DNA from: an uncultured Eubacteriales bacterium
GTDB taxonomy: Bacteria; Bacillota; Clostridia; Oscillospirales; Oscillospiraceae
Assembly (NCBI GenBank): GCA_900549475.1
Contig: UROF01000016.1
Coordinates: 1 to 56,291, forward strand
Direction of reading: 5' to 3'
DNA length: 56,291 bases
Position numbers and translations under genes: made by a program. Of this stretch, positions 7,417-16,273 are shown piece by piece. The stretch's first letter is position 1. Every line of letters starts with the position of its first letter. Under the pieces are notes generated by a model. It saw nothing but the letters and a program-made list of their open reading frames with translations. It was not told where the DNA came from and made no database searches.

Positions 7417-8274
7417 ATGGCAGATGCGATCATCAAAACAGAAGATTTGGCTTTTTCCTACCCTGCAGAGGAGGGGCAGGCGCCTTTGGCTGCCCTCAAC
7501 GGGGTGTCGATATCCATTGAGCGAGGAAGTTTCGTGGCGGTGTTGGGTCACAACGGCTCGGGAAAATCCACCCTGGCCAAGCATATGAACGCGGTGCTGC
7601 TGCCTGTGGGAGGAACCGTGTGGGTGGACAACATGGACACCTGCGATGAAAACCTCCTGCTGGAGATCCGCCGCCGGGTAGGAATGGTGTTCCAGAACCC
7701 GGACAACCAGATCGTTGCCAACGTGGTGGAGGAGGATGTGGCCTTCGGCCCGGAGAATCTGGGCGTCCCCACAGAGGAGATCCAAAAGCGGGTGGACAGT
7801 GCGCTGAAAGCGGTAGGGATGGAGGACTTTGTGCTCCAGGCTCCCCACCACCTCTCCGGCGGCCAGAAACAGCGCATCGCCATTGCCGGTATCATCGCTA
7901 TGGAGCCTGCCTGCATCGTCCTGGACGAATCTACCGCCATGCTGGACCCCAGCGGACGGCGGGAGGTGCTGGATACTGTCCAGCGGCTCAACCGGGAGAA
8001 GGGGATCACCATTGTCCTCATCACCCACCACATGGATGAGGCAGCTCTGGCCGACCGCATCATCGTGATGGATGGCGGACAGGCTGTCATGGATGGAACA
8101 CCCCGTGAGATCCTGCCCCGGATGGAGGAGCTGCGGGCTATCGGGCTGGATGTGCCTCATACGGTGGAGCTGCTTTATGGCCTTCGGGAGGATGGCTTCG
8201 ATGTGCCGGTAGACGCTCTGTCCGTGGAAGAGTGCGCCGATGCGATCGTGCAGGCGCTGTCAGCCGGGAGATAA
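7417..8274 (+). CDS. ecfA1: Energy-coupling factor transporter ATPase EcfA1
   Basis: A 285-residue ABC ATPase of a group II ECF vitamin/micronutrient importer. Walker A is GHNGSGKST near residue 46, the Q-loop is VFQNPDNQIV near 92, the signature is LSGGQKQR near 145, and Walker B is CIVLDEST near 166, followed by AMLDPSGRREV. The H-loop is LITHHMDEA near 203. It works with EcfA2 and EcfT and with substrate-binding S proteins encoded elsewhere; no S component is in this window. Confidence 0.95.
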   Translation: MADAIIKTEDLAFSYPAEEGQAPLAALNGVSISIERGSFVAVLGHNGSGKSTLAKHMNAVLLPVGGTVWVDNMDTCDENLLLEIRRRVGMVFQNPDNQIVANVVEEDVAFGPENLGVPTEEIQKRVDSALKAVGMEDFVLQAPHHLSGGQKQRIAIAGIIAMEPACIVLDESTAMLDPSGRREVLDTVQRLNREKGITIVLITHHMDEAALADRIIVMDGGQAVMDGTPREILPRMEELRAIGLDVPHTVELLYGLREDGFDVPVDALSVEECADAIVQALSAGR

Positions 8275-8352
8275 ATTTATACCTATTTATATTAAATACC
8301 ATATATCGAGAATTTACCCGCGCCCGGGAGGCGCGAGAAAGAGGAACGAACG
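8275..8352 (+). other. AT-rich spacer with GC hairpin between ecfA1 and ecfA2
   Basis: The 78-base gap starts with about 40 very AT-rich bases. A GC hairpin follows (CGCGCC 8319-8324 with GGCGCG 8330-8335), 17 bases before the TTG start of ecfA2. It may tune the expression of EcfA2 relative to EcfA1, or hold an internal promoter. I see no clear -35/-10 pair. Confidence 0.4.
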
Positions 8353-9219
8353 TTGAAACCCATTATTCGCGTGGAAAATCTGACCCATACCTACGGGCAG
8401 GACACGCCTTTCTGCCGCAGCGCGGTGGATGGAGTGAGCCTTGAGATCATGGAGGGAGAGTTCCTGGGGGTCATCGGTCATACCGGCTCCGGGAAATCCA
8501 CCTTGATTCAGCACCTCAACGGCTTGCTCCAGCCCACCAGCGGAACGATTTACCTGGAGGACCGGGATATCTGGGCAGACCCCAAAAAGATCCGGAATGT
8601 ACGCTTCCAGGTGGGACTGGTGTTCCAGTACCCGGAGTACCAGCTCTTTGAGGAGACAGTCTATAAGGACATCTCCTTTGGGCCCAAGAATATGGGCCTC
8701 TCCCAGCAGGAGATCGACCGCCGGGTCCGGGATGCTGCTGCATTTGTAGGACTGGATGAGAGCCTGCTGGACAAATCCCCCTTCGAGCTCTCCGGCGGCC
8801 AGAAGCGCCGGGTGGCCATTGCAGGTGTTATTGCCATGGAGCCCCGGGTGCTGATTCTGGATGAGCCCTCAGCAGGGTTGGACCCCGCAGGGCGGCGAAG
8901 CCTGTTGGAGAACATCCGCTCCTACCACCAGCAAAAAGGCACTACTGTGGTGATGGTCAGCCACAGTATGGATGAGGTGGCGGAGAATGTGGACCGCATC
9001 ATCGTGCTGGCGGACGCCGGCGTTGTGATGAGTGGTACCCCCCATGAGGTGTTCAGCCGGGCGGAAGAGCTGGTGGCAGTTGGCCTCAATGTGCCCCAGG
9101 TGACCCGTGTGGCCATGGAGCTGCGCCGTCGGGGCGTGGAGATCGACCCCGCTGTATACACGGTGGCGGAGCTCCGGAAGGCCCTGTCTGCTCTGAAAGG
9201 GGGGAAGCGGCCGTGCTGA
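8353..9219 (+). CDS. ecfA2: Energy-coupling factor transporter ATPase EcfA2
   Basis: A 288-residue partner ATPase. Walker A is GHTGSGKST near residue 44, the Q-loop is VFQYPEYQLF near 93, the signature is LSGGQKRR near 143, and Walker B is VLILDEPSAGLDPAG near 165. The H-loop is MVSHSMDEVAE near 204. The Q-loop and the LSGGQKRR motif place it as the A2 type. The start is TTG at 8353 with AGAGGAA upstream; no better start gives a complete N-terminus. The end overlaps ecfT by 7 bases. Confidence 0.94.
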   Translation: MKPIIRVENLTHTYGQDTPFCRSAVDGVSLEIMEGEFLGVIGHTGSGKSTLIQHLNGLLQPTSGTIYLEDRDIWADPKKIRNVRFQVGLVFQYPEYQLFEETVYKDISFGPKNMGLSQQEIDRRVRDAAAFVGLDESLLDKSPFELSGGQKRRVAIAGVIAMEPRVLILDEPSAGLDPAGRRSLLENIRSYHQQKGTTVVMVSHSMDEVAENVDRIIVLADAGVVMSGTPHEVFSRAEELVAVGLNVPQVTRVAMELRRRGVEIDPAVYTVAELRKALSALKGGKRPC

Positions 9220-10016
9220 AGGATATTACATTAGGCCAGTTTTTCCCCGGTACGTCCCTGGCCCACCGGCTGGACCCCCGAACCAAGATCCTGCTGACGG
9301 TAGTCTATATCGTGGCGCTCTTCTGCGCAGAATCCTTTGTTTCCTACGGCCTTATGGTGGCGTTGCTCATTACCGGCGTAAAGGTGTCCGGCGTAGCCCC
9401 CAAGGCCCTGGTACGCGGCCTCAAGCCGGTGCTGTTTATCATCTGCTTTACCGCAATATTAAACCTGTTCTATACCCCTGGTGAGATTCTGGTCCAGTTC
9501 TGGGTCCTCAAGATCACCAAGGAGGGTATTTTTACCGCATTCTTCATGGCTTTGCGTATCAGTATGCTCATCATGGGTACGTTTCTTCTCACCTATACCA
9601 CCAGCCCCATTGCTCTTACCGATGGCCTGGAGGCCCTTCTAGGGCCGCTGAAGAAGGTGAAGGTGCCGGTCCATGAGCTGTCCATGATGATGTCCATTGC
9701 CCTTCGGTTTATCCCCACTCTTATCGAGGAGACGGACAAGATCATGTCCGCTCAGAAGGCCAGAGGGGCGGATTTTGAGAGCGGGAGCCTGCTGGACCGG
9801 GCCAAGGCCCTGGTGCCCATTCTGGTGCCCCTCTTTATCTCCGCCTTCCGTCGGGCCGATGAGTTGGCGGTGGCCATGGAGTGCCGCTGCTACCACGGCG
9901 GCGAGGGCCGTACCAAGCTCCATGTGCTCCACTATCAGAACCGGGATTACCTGGTGATGGCGGCCTATGCTGCCATCCTGGCGGCAGTGCTGATCCTGGC
10001 CCACTTCGGGCTGTGA
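9213..10016 (+). CDS. ecfT: Energy-coupling factor transporter transmembrane protein EcfT
   Basis: A 267-residue scaffold subunit linking the ATPases to S components. Five to six hydrophobic segments are visible. The coupling-helix region shows the family arginine motifs (SAQKARGADFESGSLLDRAK near 188 and AMECRCYHGGEGRTKL near 225). The start is GTG at 9213 inside the end of ecfA2, with AGGGGGGAAG upstream. Its stop overlaps the GTG start of the next gene (GTGA), indicating translational coupling. Confidence 0.94.
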   Translation: MLKDITLGQFFPGTSLAHRLDPRTKILLTVVYIVALFCAESFVSYGLMVALLITGVKVSGVAPKALVRGLKPVLFIICFTAILNLFYTPGEILVQFWVLKITKEGIFTAFFMALRISMLIMGTFLLTYTTSPIALTDGLEALLGPLKKVKVPVHELSMMMSIALRFIPTLIEETDKIMSAQKARGADFESGSLLDRAKALVPILVPLFISAFRRADELAVAMECRCYHGGEGRTKLHVLHYQNRDYLVMAAYAAILAAVLILAHFGL

Positions 10017-10828
10017 GACGGCGCAGACTGCTGAGGGGCCTTCTGGCGGCGGCAGTGCTGCTGGTATTGCTGCTGCTCCTGGCCCTGGACAACCGTCTGG
10101 TGGTACGGCACTATGAGATCGGGACAGACAAGCTGACGGAGAATATCCGCATCGCGGTAGTCTCCGATCTCCACAGCTGCGCCTACGGCGAAAACCAGAG
10201 GGAACTACTGGATGCCGTGGCGGCGGAGACGCCGGACCTGGTGCTGCTGCCGGGGGACATTGTGGACGATGTCCTGCCGGAGGACAACGCCTGGACGGTG
10301 CTGGAAGCCCTGGCGGAAAAATGGCCCTGCTGCTATGTCACCGGTAACCACGAGTGGTGGAGCGGCGAGGCGGAGCGGATCTGTCAGGATATTGAGGCCC
10401 TGGGTATCCATGTACTCCGTGGTGAATGTGTGGATATTGCTGTAAAGGGACAAACCTTGACTGTATATGGTATTGATGACCCGGACAGTGGGGAGGACCA
10501 GTTGCCGGCTCTCTCCCCAGCAGCGGAGGAGGGTTATACCATCCTATTGGCCCATCGGCCGGAGCGCATCGGTGCATACCGGCAGTACCCCTTCGACCTG
10601 GTGGTCTCAGGCCATGCCCACGGTGGCCAGTGGCGGATTCCCGGCCTGCTCAACGGGCTCTACGCTCCCAACCAGGGGCTGTTTCCTCAGTATGCCGGCG
10701 GCTGCTATGATGAGGACGGTATGGCCTTTGTGGTGAGCCGGGGCCTGGCACGGGAGAGCACCCGTATCCCACGGCTGTTCAACCCACCGGAGCTGGTGGT
10801 GGTGGACCTTGTGCCGGAGGAAAGCTGA
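10013..10828 (+). CDS. Membrane-anchored metallophosphoesterase (YaeI/YkuE-like)
   Basis: A 271-residue calcineurin-like phosphoesterase. Residues 2-28 (RRRR, then a Leu/Ala-rich helix) form a type II membrane anchor or signal. Metal-ligand motifs run in order: VSDLHS (near 47), LPGDIVDD (near 78), TGNHEWW (near 108), LLAHRPE (near 180) and SGHAHGGQ (near 200). YkuE/YaeI relatives act on phospholipid- or UDP-sugar-type phosphoesters at the membrane; the substrate here is unknown. The start is GTG at 10013, overlapping the ecfT stop as GTGA. The open frame extends further upstream but only inside ecfT and without family similarity. Confidence 0.87.
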   Translation: MRRRRLLRGLLAAAVLLVLLLLLALDNRLVVRHYEIGTDKLTENIRIAVVSDLHSCAYGENQRELLDAVAAETPDLVLLPGDIVDDVLPEDNAWTVLEALAEKWPCCYVTGNHEWWSGEAERICQDIEALGIHVLRGECVDIAVKGQTLTVYGIDDPDSGEDQLPALSPAAEEGYTILLAHRPERIGAYRQYPFDLVVSGHAHGGQWRIPGLLNGLYAPNQGLFPQYAGGCYDEDGMAFVVSRGLARESTRIPRLFNPPELVVVDLVPEES

Positions 10829-10856
10829 ATCATAAAAACCCTTTTAGGAGGCGCAC

Positions 10857-11612
10857 ATGCGCAATATTGCCCTGCATCTCATGTATAACGGTACCGCCTA
10901 CCACGGCTGGCAGGTGCAAAAGACGGAAGTGACGGTGGCGGAGACTTTGGAAAAGGCCCTCTCCACCATCTGCTGCCACCCGGTGAAAGTCACTGGCTGC
11001 GGCCGGACGGATGCCGGTGTTCATGCCGAATATTACATCGCCAATTTCCGCACCACCTCCACCATTCCTGCCGACCGGATCCCTCTGGCGGTGAATACCC
11101 GCCTGCCGGAAGATATCGTGGTCTGCCGGGCCTTTGATGTGGCGGAGGATTTCAACGCTATCGGTTCCTGCCTGCGCAAGGAGTACACCTACCGGATCTT
11201 CAACTCCCGGATCAGGAACCCGTTTTATGTCAATCGTGCCTACTTCTACCCCAAGCGGCTGGACGAGGCGGTGATGGACCGGGCGGCCCGGGCCTTTGAG
11301 GGGACCCATGACTTCCGGGCGGTGCGCAGCGTGGGTACGGAGACAAAAACCACGGTGCGGACCATTTACTATTGCTATGTCACCCGCAGCGGAGATCTTC
11401 TGGAACTGAAGGTCTGCGCCAATGGGTTTCTCTATAATATGGTACGGGCTATTACCGGCACCGTACTCTACGCCGCTGAAGGGAAGCTGACACCGGAGGA
11501 TATTCCGGTGATCCTGGACAGCGGCAACCGGACGCTGGCGGGGCCTACAGTTCCGCCCGGCGGCCTGTATCTGACAAAACTTTGGTACGAGGATGAGCGG
11601 CTCAATGGATGA
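10857..11612 (+). CDS. truA: tRNA pseudouridine(38-40) synthase TruA
   Basis: A 251-residue TruA that makes pseudouridine at 38-40 of the anticodon stem. The catalytic aspartate lies in GCGRTDAGVHA near residue 50. KEYTYRIFN near 113 and NGFLYNMVRAITGTVLYA near 190 are further family motifs. AGGAGG lies 5-7 bases before the ATG. truA downstream of ecfT is the common Firmicutes order, although a phosphoesterase is inserted between them here. Confidence 0.97.
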   Translation: MRNIALHLMYNGTAYHGWQVQKTEVTVAETLEKALSTICCHPVKVTGCGRTDAGVHAEYYIANFRTTSTIPADRIPLAVNTRLPEDIVVCRAFDVAEDFNAIGSCLRKEYTYRIFNSRIRNPFYVNRAYFYPKRLDEAVMDRAARAFEGTHDFRAVRSVGTETKTTVRTIYYCYVTRSGDLLELKVCANGFLYNMVRAITGTVLYAAEGKLTPEDIPVILDSGNRTLAGPTVPPGGLYLTKLWYEDERLNG

Positions 11613-12855
11613 AGAAAAGCGACAAGTGCAACAGGAGGAGCTGACTGCCGTTCCGGAACCGGAGGAAAAAGGGGAGAGCGGCGGTGAGAGCACGGCCGGA
11701 AAGCAGCCAAAGACTGCCGGAACTGGAAAGTCCAAGCGCCTGCCGGTACGCAATCTTCCGCGCCTGCTGATCCTGCTGGCGGTAGTGCTGGTGATCGTGG
11801 TACTGACCACTATGGAGGACGGCAATCACTTCGCTTCCCTGCGGCGCTGGCTTATGTACGGAGACAGTGGTACCGGCCAAAATTATTATACCTATGTAGC
11901 TGACGGCAATAACCGTTATGCCATGCTGGGAGAGAATCTTCTGCTGGCCAATCAAAATGCCATTCAGCTCCTTCAGGATGATGGTACGATGCTGTATAAT
12001 CTATCCGTCAGCATGACATCTCCCCAGATTTCTACCGGAGGGGGAATGGCAGTGGTGTGCGATATAGGCGGCAGCAGCTTGTATCTCCTCGATGAGAGCG
12101 GTGTGCGCAGGGAGATGGAGACCTCCGGCGGCCTGCGCTATTACTCTGCCCGGCTCAACAGTTCCGGCTGGCTGTCGGTGACTGAGGAAAAAAACGGCTA
12201 TAAGGCGTCCGTTTCTGTATATAATAGCAGCGGTGAGCTGGTGTTCAGCTTCGATTCCTATGACAGCTATATCAGCGATGCCCTGGTGACAGAGGATTGC
12301 CGGTCTGTGGTGGCTGTGGGACTGAACGCACAGGATGGTGCTTTCGGCAGTACGCTGATGATCTACGATCTGTCGGAAGCTGTGCTGACGGCGTCCTGCC
12401 CCATCCGGGACGGCCTGCCCATGGATATCGCCTGTACAGGTGATGAGCTGCTGGCGCTGTGCGATACCCGGCTGGCCATGGCGGATCTGGAGGGAAATTT
12501 ATTCCTGGACTACCCTTACGGCAGCCTCTATCTGCATGATTACGCCTTTGGCGGCAAGAATTTCTGTGCTCTGCTGCTGGGAAAATATCAGGCCGGCAAT
12601 ATTTGCGACCTGACGACCTTTGATCTGAAAGGGGAGGAGATCGCCTCGCTGGAGATCACAGAGGAAATCCTGGACATGTCAGCGGCAGGGGAGTACCTGG
12701 CGGTGCTCTACAGCGACAGTTTGGTGATCTACACCCGGGACCTCCAGGAGCATGCCCGCCTGGATGGGACGGATTACGCAGGGCATGTGATTATGAACAG
12801 CGACGGCACCGCAATGGTGATCGCTGGTACCGCCGCGTGGCGGTTCCTGCCGTAA
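11593..12855 (+). CDS. DUF5711 family membrane-anchored protein
   Basis: A protein of 420 residues (416 if it starts at the second ATG, 11605). A charged cytoplasmic tail (1-53) is followed by a single membrane helix (about 54-72, RLLILLAVVLVIVVLTT) and an extracellular repeat-rich region (90-420). Strand pairs such as GSSLYLLDESGV and GELVFSFDSYD suggest a beta-propeller. It resembles Clostridial DUF5711 proteins of unknown function. The start lies inside the 3' end of truA, so it is coupled to it. Confidence 0.78.
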   Translation: MSGSMDEEKRQVQQEELTAVPEPEEKGESGGESTAGKQPKTAGTGKSKRLPVRNLPRLLILLAVVLVIVVLTTMEDGNHFASLRRWLMYGDSGTGQNYYTYVADGNNRYAMLGENLLLANQNAIQLLQDDGTMLYNLSVSMTSPQISTGGGMAVVCDIGGSSLYLLDESGVRREMETSGGLRYYSARLNSSGWLSVTEEKNGYKASVSVYNSSGELVFSFDSYDSYISDALVTEDCRSVVAVGLNAQDGAFGSTLMIYDLSEAVLTASCPIRDGLPMDIACTGDELLALCDTRLAMADLEGNLFLDYPYGSLYLHDYAFGGKNFCALLLGKYQAGNICDLTTFDLKGEEIASLEITEEILDMSAAGEYLAVLYSDSLVIYTRDLQEHARLDGTDYAGHVIMNSDGTAMVIAGTAAWRFLP

Positions 12856-12900
12856 CTGGCGGGGAATACCCTCTTTCCCAGAGAAAGGAGATGGCCTTTT

Positions 12901-13620
12901 TTGTCTGTTCCTGCTATAATAACAGACGTTGTTGTGGCGGCTGTTATGGTGTTGTGTGTGTTATGGGGGGCGAAAAGAGGCCTGTTCAAAAGCCTGATGG
13001 GGCTGATCGTGCTGGTCCTGGCATTGGTAGTAGCAGCCAGGGCGGCAAATCTCATCACGGACACCTTGATCGAAAAGCGCATCCGACCGGCCACGAAGGC
13101 GGCCATCGAGGAACGTGTGGATGAGATAGTGGCAGAAAGTTCTGATGCGATCTCCCCGCTGGAGGAGATGGAGCAGGTGGTGGAAGCGATCCCCAGCCGT
13201 TTTATCCGGGAGAAAGCCCTGGAGCTGCTGGATACTCTGGGCCTGTCCGAAACAGAGGAGGCCGTGGAGACATCTGCCCGGGAGACGCTGATCGAACTGG
13301 GGTATCAGGTGGCAGATACGGTGATCGACACGGTAGTGCGATCGCTGCTGTACACGTTGTCCTATCTGGTGTGCTTCCTGCTGGGCAACCTGATTCTGCG
13401 GCTGCTGGCAAAACTGCTGAACGTGACCTTCAAGCTGCCGGGCCTCCACGGTCTCAATTCCTTTGGAGGCGGTGTGCTGGGTCTGGCGGAAGGATGGCTG
13501 CTCACCACCCTGGCTTTGTGGCTTTTGATGGCCTTTAGTGATTTTATGACTGAGGCGCTGATCCAGGAGACCTTCCTGGCCCGCTTCCTGTTTTCTCACT
13601 CATTTTTCTCTTCCCTGTAA
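12901..13620 (+). CDS. CvpA family membrane protein
   Basis: A 239-residue protein. Two N-terminal membrane helices carry the CvpA-like pattern DVVVAAVMVLCVLWGAKRG, then FKSLMGLIVLVLALVVAARA. A central acidic soluble insert covers about 65-130, and two more hydrophobic segments follow (140-170 and 190-220). CvpA-like proteins are linked to envelope functions, but their activity is unclear. The start is TTG at 12901 with AAAGGAG 10 bases upstream; the nearer ATG at 12891 is in another frame. It ends 15 bases before the Clp gene. Confidence 0.78.
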   Translation: MSVPAIITDVVVAAVMVLCVLWGAKRGLFKSLMGLIVLVLALVVAARAANLITDTLIEKRIRPATKAAIEERVDEIVAESSDAISPLEEMEQVVEAIPSRFIREKALELLDTLGLSETEEAVETSARETLIELGYQVADTVIDTVVRSLLYTLSYLVCFLLGNLILRLLAKLLNVTFKLPGLHGLNSFGGGVLGLAEGWLLTTLALWLLMAFSDFMTEALIQETFLARFLFSHSFFSSL

Positions 13621-13635
13621 TGGAGGTAACTGACT

Positions 13636-15939
13636 ATGCAACCAACCCTTTGCACAAGATGTAAAAAACGCGTGGCGGTAGTATACATTTCCAAGATCGA
13701 GAACGGCCAGACCGTCAATGAGGGCCTGTGCCTCAAATGCGCCAAGGATCTGGGATTGCCCCAGGTCAACGATATGATGCGCCGCATGGGCATCACCGAC
13801 GAGGATCTGGATGCCATCTCCGATGAGATGATGCAGGCCTTTGGCGGTGCCGAGTCCATGGAGGGGCTGATCCCCCAGGACGACGAGGAGGACGACAGCG
13901 AGGACGGTAAGACCGCCACTTTCCCCTTCCTCAGCCGGTTGTTCGGCAACGGGGACACGCCTGCTCCCACCAGCGGTGAGAGCAGCGGCCGCAGCCACGA
14001 GGGCCGTGAGCGTAAGGCGGACAAGGCCCCCAAGCGCAAGTACCTGGACAGCTACTGCATCAACCTCACCGAGCGGGCCAGGGAAGGAAAGCTGGACGCC
14101 GTGGTAGGCCGTGAGCAGGAGATCGAGCGGGTGGTACAGATCCTCAACCGCCGGCAGAAGAACAACCCCTGCCTGATCGGTGAGCCTGGCGTGGGCAAGA
14201 CCGCCATCGCCGAGGGCCTGGCCCAGCGGATCGCCAAGGGCGATGTGCCCTTCAAGCTGCGGGAGAAAGAAGTGTTTCTGCTGGATCTCACCGCCCTGGT
14301 GGCCGGTACCCAGTTCCGTGGCCAGTTTGAAAGCCGTATGAAGGGCCTTATCGAGGAGATCCGCAAGTGCGGCAATATCATCCTGGTGATCGACGAGGTC
14401 CACAATATCGTGGGGGCAGGTGACGCCGAGGGCAGCATGAACGCCGCCAATATTCTCAAGCCCGCCCTCAGCCGCGGAGAGATCCAAGTCATTGGCGCCA
14501 CTACCTTTACCGAATATCGCAAGCACATTGAAAAGGACACCGCTCTGGAGCGTCGCTTCCAGCCGGTGACGGTGAATGAGCCTAACCTGCAGGATACCAT
14601 GGAGATCCTCCGGGGCATTGCCCATTATTATGAGAGCTATCACGGCGTGAAGATCCCTGAGGGGATTCTGCGCCAGGCGGTGCTTCTCAGTGAGCGGTAT
14701 ATCACTGACCGCTTCCTCCCCGATAAGGCTATCGACCTCATTGACGAGGCCTGTTCCGACATGAACCTGAAGGACCCGGACATCAATCGCCGTCAGGAGG
14801 TTCTCCGGGAGATCCAGGATTGCAGCAAGGAGCGGGAGATGCTGGAGGGGGCGGAGGAGCCCAATTTTGAGCGCATGGCGGAGCTCAAGAGCAAGGAGAT
14901 CCAGCTCCAGAGCGAGCTGGACCAGCTCACTGCCAAGGGTGAGCCTCAGCTCACCATGGACAATCTGGCCCGGGTCATCGAGCTGTGGACTAAGATCCCC
15001 GCCAGCAAGATCCGGGAGGAGGAGTTCAAGCGGCTCAGCGAGCTGGATCAGCGGCTGAAGAAAAAGATCATTGGTCAGGATCAGGCCATCGACGCTGTGG
15101 CCGCTGCCATCCGCCGCAACCGGGTGGGGATCTCTCCCAAGCACAAGCCTGTGAGCTTCATCTTTGTAGGTTCCACCGGCGTAGGTAAGACGGAGCTGGT
15201 CAAGCAGCTGGCCGACGACCTCTTCAACGCCCCGGAGAGTCTCATCCGCCTGGATATGTCCGAGTTCATGGAAAAGCACTCGGTCTCCCGGATCATCGGT
15301 TCTCCTCCGGGCTATGTGGGCTATGACGAGGCGGGCCAGCTGACGGAGAAGATCCGCCGCAAGCCCTATAGCGTCATCCTCTTCGATGAGATCGAGAAGG
15401 CCCATCCCGACGTTCTCAACGTGCTGCTCCAGATCCTGGACGACGGCCAGATTACTGATGCCCATGGCCGGAAGGTGAACTTTGAGAACACTGTCATCGT
15501 CATGACCTCCAATGCCGGCAGCGACCGGAAGGAGGGCTCCGTGGGCTTCAACAAGACGGTGAACGAGCAGGGGAAAGACCGGGCTATGAAGGCCCTGCAG
15601 CAGTTCCTGCGTCCGGAGTTTATCAACCGCGTGGACGAGATCGTCTACTTCAACAAGCTCACCGAGGAGAATTTCCTGCCCATTGCCCGACTGATGCTGG
15701 ATGAGCTGAAAGGCAGCCTCAAGGAGAAGGGCCTCACCTTCACTTATGACGATGCACTGGTAAGCTACCTGGTGAAGAAATCCTACTCCGCCACCTATGG
15801 CGCCCGGAACCTCCGCCGCACCATCCAGAAAGAGGTGGAGGATGTGCTGGCCTCTGCCATTATCGACAGCTATGACCACCCCATCACCCAGATCGCCGCC
15901 ACGGCGGAGGATGATAAGGTGGTCCTGCACACCCTGTAA
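13636..15939 (+). CDS. clpE: ClpE-type ATP-dependent Clp protease ATP-binding subunit
   Basis: A 767-residue HSP100 unfoldase. It opens with a zinc finger (CTRC at 6-9 and CLKC near 33-36) typical of ClpE/McsA, then an acidic linker (70-130), and lacks the ClpC N-domain. AAA-1 holds GEPGVGKTAIA near 183 and LVIDEVHNIVGAG near 253. A short middle domain follows. AAA-2 holds GSTGVGKTELVKQ near 515 and ILFDEIEKAHPDV near 580. The VGF loop (GSVGFN near 637) is the usual ClpP contact. Naming it clpE rests on the zinc finger and architecture. I see no CtsR or CIRCE site; it may be read from upstream genes. Confidence 0.9.
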   Translation: MQPTLCTRCKKRVAVVYISKIENGQTVNEGLCLKCAKDLGLPQVNDMMRRMGITDEDLDAISDEMMQAFGGAESMEGLIPQDDEEDDSEDGKTATFPFLSRLFGNGDTPAPTSGESSGRSHEGRERKADKAPKRKYLDSYCINLTERAREGKLDAVVGREQEIERVVQILNRRQKNNPCLIGEPGVGKTAIAEGLAQRIAKGDVPFKLREKEVFLLDLTALVAGTQFRGQFESRMKGLIEEIRKCGNIILVIDEVHNIVGAGDAEGSMNAANILKPALSRGEIQVIGATTFTEYRKHIEKDTALERRFQPVTVNEPNLQDTMEILRGIAHYYESYHGVKIPEGILRQAVLLSERYITDRFLPDKAIDLIDEACSDMNLKDPDINRRQEVLREIQDCSKEREMLEGAEEPNFERMAELKSKEIQLQSELDQLTAKGEPQLTMDNLARVIELWTKIPASKIREEEFKRLSELDQRLKKKIIGQDQAIDAVAAAIRRNRVGISPKHKPVSFIFVGSTGVGKTELVKQLADDLFNAPESLIRLDMSEFMEKHSVSRIIGSPPGYVGYDEAGQLTEKIRRKPYSVILFDEIEKAHPDVLNVLLQILDDGQITDAHGRKVNFENTVIVMTSNAGSDRKEGSVGFNKTVNEQGKDRAMKALQQFLRPEFINRVDEIVYFNKLTEENFLPIARLMLDELKGSLKEKGLTFTYDDALVSYLVKKSYSATYGARNLRRTIQKEVEDVLASAIIDSYDHPITQIAATAEDDKVVLHTL

Positions 15940-15960
15940 CGATATCGTTCCCACAGGAAA

Positions 15961-16020
15961 GCGAAACGGAGTTTCGCGCAAAAGTTTCTTTTGATGCTTT
16001 TCTTTTCAAAGAAAAGCATG
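15961..16020 (+). repeat. Dispersed two-hairpin intergenic repeat, copy A
   Basis: Hairpin 1 is GAAAC-gga-GTTTC (15963-15975). Hairpin 2 is a perfect 12-bp stem (15994-16005 with 16008-16019) centred on TC. The linker between them is T-rich. Two further copies lie at 29534-29594 (opposite strand) and 29637-29692. Placed after clpE it may also act in transcript 3'-end formation. Confidence 0.75.
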
Positions 16021-16048
16021 TATACTGACAGGTGAAAGGAGGGGGACC

Positions 16049-16258
16049 ATGCTGTTTCGTAAGGACATCGAGCCGCGGTGCGCCTACTGCGCCAAGGGCA
16101 ATGTGATCAACGACCGGGAGGTGGCCTGCCCCAGGCGGGGTGTGGTGGCTGCGGAGTACCACTGTATGTGGTTCAAATACGATCCCTTCAAGCGGGAGCC
16201 CCCCCGCCCGGTGAAGCTGGAGACCTCCAAGCTGAAGGAGGAGGACTTCCGGATCTGA
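16049..16258 (+). CDS. Small Cys-rich protein (69 aa), putative metal-binding
   Basis: Not assigned to a named family. CAYC (residues 11-14), a third cysteine at 27 and a fourth at 39 suggest a small zinc-ribbon or rubredoxin-like knuckle. The sequence then turns basic and proline-rich (FKREPPRPVKLE). AAAGGAGGGGG precedes the ATG by 4-8 bases. Similar short CAYC proteins are, from memory, frequent in Oscillospiraceae. It ends 15 bases before the next small gene. Confidence 0.72.
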   Translation: MLFRKDIEPRCAYCAKGNVINDREVACPRRGVVAAEYHCMWFKYDPFKREPPRPVKLETSKLKEEDFRI

Positions 16259-16273
16259 GAAAGGAGCGTGACC

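Noticed and set aside
13621..13635. CtsR or CIRCE heat-shock operator before the clpE-like gene
   Set aside because: The gap to the CvpA-like gene is only 15 bases and holds just a ribosome binding site; no operator repeat is visible.
13600..15981. 793-codon open frame antisense to the ClpE-type gene
   Set aside because: The plus strand encodes a full AAA+ unfoldase with all motifs. The antisense frame has no ribosome binding site and no recognisable domain.
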